This document shows positions 6,575 through 10,694 of a stretch of DNA of 10,694 bases, piece by piece; positions within the stretch are counted from its first letter, which is position 1; each line of letters begins with the position of its first letter. The stretch lies in contig QNFO01000017.1 in the NCBI GenBank assembly GCA_003646355.1, positions 1 through 10,694 of the forward strand, in the 5' to 3' direction. Origin of the DNA: Gammaproteobacteria bacterium (GTDB lineage: Bacteria > Pseudomonadota > Gammaproteobacteria > Pseudomonadales > Porticoccaceae). A model generated the notes under the pieces. The model saw only the letters and a program-made list of their open reading frames with translations. It had not been told where the DNA came from and made no database searches. The translations under genes and the position numbers were made by a program.

Positions 6575-6718
6575 GCTTTACTCTTTATGTGGTGATCGTA
6601 AAAACAGGCAGAATACCGGCTATCCCTCTTTCACTCAATGCTCAGGCGCAGCGTGCATTTGCCGCACCCTGAGTAACTGTGGAACAATAGCCTACAACTA
6701 TATGACGTCGGGGCAATT
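6575..6718. promoter_or_regulatory. Divergent promoter region between the HAD gene and rppH
   Basis: 144 bases that must start transcription both ways. On the minus strand TTGAGT (complement of 6633-6638) and TATTCT (complement of 6610-6615) are 17 bases apart and each match the sigma-70 consensus at 4 of 6; the leader to the HAD gene would be about 28 bases. On the plus strand TTGCCG (6659-6664) and AACAAT (6683-6688), 18 bases apart, are a weaker candidate for rppH. Between the two lies a bulged dyad: CTCAGG (6641-6646) with CCTGAG (6668-6673), and inside it GTGC (6653-6656) with GCAC (6664-6667). Confidence 0.4.
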
Positions 6719-7225
6719 ATGGACACAATCGATAAGGATGGCTTTCGCCCCAACGTAGGTATTATCGTCGCCGACGGCAAGGGTCGCTTACTGTGGACCA
6801 AACGCGTCCGGCAAAATGCCTGGCAGTTTCCTCAGGGGGGTATCGACCCCGGTGAAAGCCCCCGCGATGCTATGTATCGCGAGCTGCACGAAGAGATCGG
6901 CCTCGAACAATCCGATGTCAAAATTCTCGCCAACACCCGGGGTTGGTTGCGCTACCGACTACCCAAACGCTATATCCGCCAGGGCGAAACGATTACCTGC
7001 ATTGGCCAAAAACAAAAATGGTTTTTGCTACTACTCAACAGCACCACCGACCATATTCGCTTTGACTGCGGAAAAAAACCTGAGTTTGATGGCTGGCGCT
7101 GGGTCAATTACTGGTACCCCATCAGCCAGGTGGTCGACTTCAAACGCGATGTTTATCGCCGAGCGCTGAAGGAGCTGGCACAAATTCACAGCGATTTAGA
7201 ACAAAAACTGAAGCCCCAGCGGTAA
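6719..7225 (+). CDS. rppH: RNA 5'-pyrophosphohydrolase (Nudix)
   Basis: RppH removes pyrophosphate from the 5' triphosphate end of mRNA and so exposes it to RNase E decay; it acts in the cytoplasm. The 168-residue product begins with the family's near-invariant [10 protein letters not shown]. The Nudix box runs from Gly40 to Leu62, with Glu46, Arg54, Glu55, Glu58 and Glu59 in the GX5EX7REUXEEXGU pattern. WQFPQGGI just before it and [10 protein letters not shown] (about 79-88) further on are typical of RppH rather than other Nudix enzymes. The ATG has GGGG 5 bases upstream. The stop lies 7 bases before the ptsP start, matching the conserved rppH-ptsP pairing of gammaproteobacteria. Confidence 0.97.
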   Translation: MDTIDKDGFRPNVGIIVADGKGRLLWTKRVRQNAWQFPQGGIDPGESPRDAMYRELHEEIGLEQSDVKILANTRGWLRYRLPKRYIRQGETITCIGQKQKWFLLLLNSTTDHIRFDCGKKPEFDGWRWVNYWYPISQVVDFKRDVYRRALKELAQIHSDLEQKLKPQR

Positions 7226-7232
7226 GCAAACC

Positions 7233-9530
7233 ATGCTGAACTCACTACGCAGCATTCTTCAGGAGGTCAATTCAGCCAGCGATTTTGACGCCTTACTGAA
7301 GATTATCGTGCACCGCGTTAAAGCGGTGATGGATACAGGCATTTGCTCGGTCTATCTACTCGATAAAAAAACGGATGCCTATGTGCTCGCCGCTACCGAT
7401 GGCCTATTGCCCGAAGCTGTTGGCAAGGTGTCGATGACCAACGAGCAGGGTCTGGTCGGACTGGTGGCCCACAAAGCAGAGCCCCTCAACCTCGAACACG
7501 CCGAGACCCATCCCCGCTTTGCTTATTTTCCCGAGACCGGCGAAGAAAAATTCAGCGCCTTTCTTGGCTCACCGATAATCCACCACCGTACTGTGCTCGG
7601 CGTGCTAGTGGTGCAGCAACAACAACGCCGCCGTTTCGACGAAAGCGAAGAGGCCTTTCTGGTCACCATTGCCGCCCAGCTGGCTGGCATTATTGCCCAC
7701 GCAGAGGCAACGGGTGAGCTTGCCCGCGCCGTATCACCCGAGCTGGAAGCGGACAACAACTCGGGCGAATACCACTACTCTGGACTGCCCAGTGCGCCCG
7801 GCATTGGCATTGGCGTTGGTATCGTGGTCGCGCCCGCTGCCGACCTCAGTGCCGTGCCCAAACGCCGCACTAACGATATTGACGGCGAACTGGCGCAATT
7901 TCGCGATGCTCTCGACAGCACCATCAAAGATTTAAAGACGGTGCATCAAGATCTCTCTGACAAGTTGAACCCCGAAGAAATCGCTCTGTTCGATGTTTAC
8001 GTCAGCATGCTCGATGAAAACTCTCTGGGTGGTGAAGTCAGCGAGCGCATCAAGACAGGGCTATCAGCGCAATACGCCTGGAGCCGGGTCATCCTCGAGC
8101 ATATCCGCACTTTTAGTGCCATGGAAAACCCCTACCTGCGCGAGCGCGCCACCGATGTACGCGATCTCGGGCGCCGAGTACTGGGCTATCTGCAACAGCA
8201 GCAGCACGAAGAAAAATACTATCCTGAAAATACGATTTTAATTGGCGAAGAGCTGGCTGCCCCCAATCTTGCCGATGTGCCTTTTGAAAACATTCGCGCC
8301 ATGGTTTCGGCCAAGGGCTCGTATAACTCCCACATGGCTATTCTCGGCAGGGCCATGGGCATACCGACAATTATGGGCGCCATCGACCTGCCCTGGAGCG
8401 AGCTTGAAGGCTGCGAGCTAATCGTTGATGCCCATCAGGGCCTGGTAATTAATTCGCCCACCGACCAGCACCGGGAGGCTTACGAGAAGGTCTACGCCGA
8501 GGAAAAAATCTTCGCCGCCGATCTTGAAGCAACGAAGGACGAGCCCAGCGTCACCCTCGACGGACAACACATCTCGCTGTGGGTCAATACCGGGCTGCGT
8601 ATCGACTCCATGCTGTCTCTCGACCGGGGCGCGGAAGGCGTTGGCCTGTACCGCACCGAAATACCCTTCTTTATGCGCGAGCGCTTCCCCTCTGAAGAGG
8701 AACAACGCCAGCTCTATCGCGAGCAGCTAGAGATGTTCAGCCCCCGCCCGGTGACCATGCGCACCCTCGATATCGGCGGCGACAAATCTCTGCCCTACTT
8801 CCCCATCGAAGAGGAAAACCCCTTCCTTGGCTGGCGCGGCATACGCGTGACGCTCGACCACCCGGAGATTTTTCTGGTGCAACTGCGGGCGATGATGCGC
8901 GCCAGTATTGGCCTTAATAATCTGCGTATTTTATTGCCGATGATCTCCAATACCGAGGAGCTGGATAGCTCACTGGTACTGATCAAACGCGTCTATCAGG
9001 AATTGACGCAGGAAGAGGGCTACCGCTTTGACATGCCCGCCATTGGCGCGATGATTGAAGTGCCGGCAGCGGTTTTTCAAATCGGTGAAATCGCTAAGCG
9101 CGTCGACTTTATTTCCGTTGGCACCAATGACCTCACCCAGTACCTGCTGGCCGTCGACCGCAACAACCCCCGAGTCGTCGAGCTCTACCACAGTTTTCAC
9201 CCCAGTCTGCTGAAAGCCCTGCGCATCATTCTCGACGATGCCAAAAAATACCACTGCCCGGTCAGTGTTTGCGGCGAACTGGCAGGCGAGCCACTGGGCG
9301 CTATTTTACTGGTCGGCATGGGTTATGAGTTTCTGTCGATGAGCTCTGCTAATTTGCTGCGAGTAAAGGCGATATTGCGCCAATTAAAGTTGAGCGACAT
9401 GCGTGAATTTGCCGAGCAGGCCAGCCTGCTAACCGACACCTTCGCCATCGAAGACTACTTGAATGAAATGCTCAGCCAACCAGAAATTGCCCGTCTGATA
9501 CGACCCGCCAGCAGTCCTAGCCTGCTATAG
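7233..9530 (+). CDS. ptsP: Phosphoenolpyruvate-protein phosphotransferase PtsP (EI-Ntr)
   Basis: First enzyme of the nitrogen PTS: it takes phosphate from PEP onto a His and passes it to NPr (PtsO), a regulatory rather than sugar-transport chain. The 765 residues show an N-terminal GAF sensor domain (about 1-160), a linker, the enzyme I N-terminal domain with phospho-His367 in GSYNSHMAILGRAMG, and the PEP-binding TIM barrel. The barrel carries RTLDIGGDK (510-518), RGIRVTLDHP (535-544), GAMIEVPAA (605-613), SVGTNDLTQYLLAVDRNNP (628-646) and the active-site Cys680 in VCGELAGEP. The His-to-Cys distance of 313 residues equals that of E. coli enzyme I (189 to 502). The start is only 7 bases after rppH with a weak ribosome site, which suggests translational coupling. 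In E. coli the GAF domain responds to glutamine; here that is inferred. Confidence 0.97.
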   Translation: MLNSLRSILQEVNSASDFDALLKIIVHRVKAVMDTGICSVYLLDKKTDAYVLAATDGLLPEAVGKVSMTNEQGLVGLVAHKAEPLNLEHAETHPRFAYFPETGEEKFSAFLGSPIIHHRTVLGVLVVQQQQRRRFDESEEAFLVTIAAQLAGIIAHAEATGELARAVSPELEADNNSGEYHYSGLPSAPGIGIGVGIVVAPAADLSAVPKRRTNDIDGELAQFRDALDSTIKDLKTVHQDLSDKLNPEEIALFDVYVSMLDENSLGGEVSERIKTGLSAQYAWSRVILEHIRTFSAMENPYLRERATDVRDLGRRVLGYLQQQQHEEKYYPENTILIGEELAAPNLADVPFENIRAMVSAKGSYNSHMAILGRAMGIPTIMGAIDLPWSELEGCELIVDAHQGLVINSPTDQHREAYEKVYAEEKIFAADLEATKDEPSVTLDGQHISLWVNTGLRIDSMLSLDRGAEGVGLYRTEIPFFMRERFPSEEEQRQLYREQLEMFSPRPVTMRTLDIGGDKSLPYFPIEEENPFLGWRGIRVTLDHPEIFLVQLRAMMRASIGLNNLRILLPMISNTEELDSSLVLIKRVYQELTQEEGYRFDMPAIGAMIEVPAAVFQIGEIAKRVDFISVGTNDLTQYLLAVDRNNPRVVELYHSFHPSLLKALRIILDDAKKYHCPVSVCGELAGEPLGAILLVGMGYEFLSMSSANLLRVKAILRQLKLSDMREFAEQASLLTDTFAIEDYLNEMLSQPEIARLIRPASSPSLL

Positions 9531-9537
9531 AAGTATA

Positions 9538-9560
9538 AAAGCGAAACAAGGCCTCGCTTT
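9538..9560. terminator. Possible bidirectional terminator after ptsP
   Basis: AAAGCGA (9538-9544) pairs with TCGCTTT (9554-9560), a 7-base stem with a 9-base loop, starting 8 bases after the ptsP stop. A-rich sequence before it and TTTA at its end would give a short U-tract in either direction. The right arm overlaps the stop codon of the convergent NRDE gene, so the two genes share this 3' region. Confidence 0.4.
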
Positions 9561-10317
9561 AATCCACACTAAATTGATATTGGCGCAGCTTGCCGAGTGG
9601 TTTTCCCTGGGCAAAATTTTGCTCGGCAAATTCGATATTGCCTTTATTGTCGATCAGCAAAACCGTGGTGCAGCGGGTACCGTAGCTGGGGCCAACAATA
9701 AACGGCGACGACAGACTGCGCTCCATTTCGATGCCCAGACCTGTGTCGGGTAAGAGGTGATCGGGGAAGGTTTTTCGAGAACCCAGCACGGCCAGCAAGG
9801 CTTCACTGTCCAGCTCATCATCCTCAATCGCAAGGCCGAGCCGCGCCCGTGCCAGCTCAGATTTGGGCCAGGGCGTATCAAGAGAATCATTACTCAAGGT
9901 AAAAATACCCGGGTTCAAATGCTGGGTGCGGCCCCGGGCATTGGTGCAAAACAGCAATTCATCGGCCGAACCGGCGAGCAGGTTAAAGCCACTGTACAGC
10001 TCACCCTCCTCTAGCACTTCCTCAAAATAATCCTCACTGGCACCCTCGTTAAGTAGAAAACCAGTGGGCAGTCCGCCTCGCGATTTATCCGCGTAATAAC
10101 CACCGCCACGGGTATTGGTCACCGTCGCCCAGTTGCCCTTGCGGTCGACACCAAACCAGGTGCCGCCAGCGTCAAGATCACGCCCGGCGAGAATACTCGG
10201 GCTATCGGCCCAAAACTCGGCTGGCTGAGTCGGGCGGTCATAAAACTCATCCCGATTCGCCACCACAATAAGCGGGTAGCGGGGATGGTGTTGAAAAGCG
10301 AGAGTAACGAGACACAT
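9559..10317 (-). CDS. NRDE (TANGO2-like) family protein
   Basis: The 252-residue protein starts with MCLVTLAF, keeping the near-invariant Cys2, and carries the family-naming NRDE motif at 21-24 (VVANRDEFYDRPT). AGRDLDAGGTWFGVDRKGNWATVTN (in two parts at about 44-68) follows, as in the whole family, and GTRCTTVLLID lies near the C-terminus. The family is found from bacteria to the human TANGO2 protein. Its biochemical role is not settled; work on TANGO2 points to lipid or heme handling, and the N-terminal Cys resembles Ntn-hydrolases. No signal peptide is visible, so it is probably cytoplasmic. No good ribosome site precedes the ATG. It lies 42 bases downstream of the methyltransferase gene and may be co-transcribed with it. 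Confidence 0.93.
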   Translation of the reverse strand: MCLVTLAFQHHPRYPLIVVANRDEFYDRPTQPAEFWADSPSILAGRDLDAGGTWFGVDRKGNWATVTNTRGGGYYADKSRGGLPTGFLLNEGASEDYFEEVLEEGELYSGFNLLAGSADELLFCTNARGRTQHLNPGIFTLSNDSLDTPWPKSELARARLGLAIEDDELDSEALLAVLGSRKTFPDHLLPDTGLGIEMERSLSSPFIVGPSYGTRCTTVLLIDNKGNIEFAEQNFAQGKPLGKLRQYQFSVD

Positions 10318-10359
10318 AGGCTATACGGCGTAATTGCTTAAGCGAGTATCGGGGCTAGC

Positions 10360-10694
10360 TCAACCCAGATCCCGCGCAAAAATCGCCTTTAAATAAGACG
10401 TTTCTGCAATGGAGGGATGAATGGGATGATCCGGCCCCTGTCCCAATGACGCGAGTATTTGTAGGCGACGGCTGCGTGTACCACCGGCACTGCGAACAAT
10501 TTGTTGCAAACCCTCGGCCGGCAAATGCATGGAGCACGATGCCGATACTAGCAGGCCGCCCGGCGCTAGCAGCTTCAGCGCCAACTCATTTATTTGGTGG
10601 TAAGCCTTTTCGCCCTGTTTTTGATCTTTCTTGCGCTTAATAAAAGCCGGCGGGTCGAGCACAATAATGTCAAAACGGCGCTGCTCTTTTTGCA
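10360..10694 (-). CDS. rlmI: rRNA large-subunit methyltransferase, RlmI-type (5' part outside window)
   Basis: Only the last 111 codons are present; the frame runs open off the right edge. RlmI methylates C1962 of 23S rRNA at carbon 5, using S-adenosylmethionine. The visible part holds DIIVLDPPAFIKRKKD (SAM-fold motif IV, the DPP catalytic-site motif), then LLAPGGLLVSASCSMHLPA (motif VI, with the conserved Cys in SCS) and the family ending QGPDHPIHPSIAETSYLKAIF. This matches the Pseudomonas-type RlmI more closely than E. coli's, judged from memory. The GTG at 10660-10662 is an internal Val of the motif and not a start. The real start should lie about 280-290 codons further upstream, given the usual length near 400 residues. 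Confidence 0.92.
   Translation of the reverse strand, partial: QKEQRRFDIIVLDPPAFIKRKKDQKQGEKAYHQINELALKLLAPGGLLVSASCSMHLPAEGLQQIVRSAGGTRSRRLQILASLGQGPDHPIHPSIAETSYLKAIFARDLG

Noticed and set aside
10360..10662. Complete 100-residue gene starting at the GTG at 10660-10662
   Set aside because: The GTG is the Val inside the conserved IIVLDPPAF motif, and the frame stays open to the window edge; it is the 3' end of a longer methyltransferase gene.

Overview
The window looks like chromosomal DNA of a marine-type gammaproteobacterium (Pseudomonas/Cellvibrionales-like). This is inferred from the closeness of ThyA, Lgt, RppH, PtsP and an RlmI-type methyltransferase to gammaproteobacterial forms, and from the rppH-ptsP-lgt-thyA neighbourhood known in that class. 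No database search was possible. Gene density is high except for one AT-rich, apparently gene-free stretch of about 670 bases (2479-3151). No insertion sequence, CRISPR array, tRNA or rRNA was seen.

Left part (1-2478, minus strand): a CYP153A-family alkane hydroxylase P450 is followed after 14 bases by its FAD/NADH-dependent ferredoxin reductase, which runs off the left edge a few residues before its expected end. Together with a 2Fe-2S ferredoxin, not in the window and probably just beyond base 1, they would form a class I P450 chain for terminal hydroxylation of alkanes or related aliphatics. The leader between this operon and the next gene holds a cluster of repeats and palindromes and a possible gene remnant.

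Middle part (3152-4101, plus strand): a small secreted class I cytochrome c is closed by two strong hairpins. After it comes an unrecognised four-helix membrane protein.

Right part (4190-10694): on the minus strand, a HAD-IB phosphatase, lgt and thyA form a compact run with 42-base gaps. Divergent from it, rppH and ptsP form a tight plus-strand pair: RNA 5'-end pyrophosphohydrolase and the nitrogen PTS enzyme I. Converging on ptsP are an NRDE/TANGO2-family gene and the 3' end of an rlmI-like 23S rRNA methyltransferase gene cut by the right edge.

The genes fall into two functional groups: an accessory hydrocarbon-oxidation operon on the left and a conserved housekeeping block on the right. 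The window is mostly ordinary. The parts most worth a second look are the repeat-rich leader near the P450, the split layout of the rppH-ptsP / lgt-thyA block, and the orphan membrane protein. I do not see evidence of a wholly new system.
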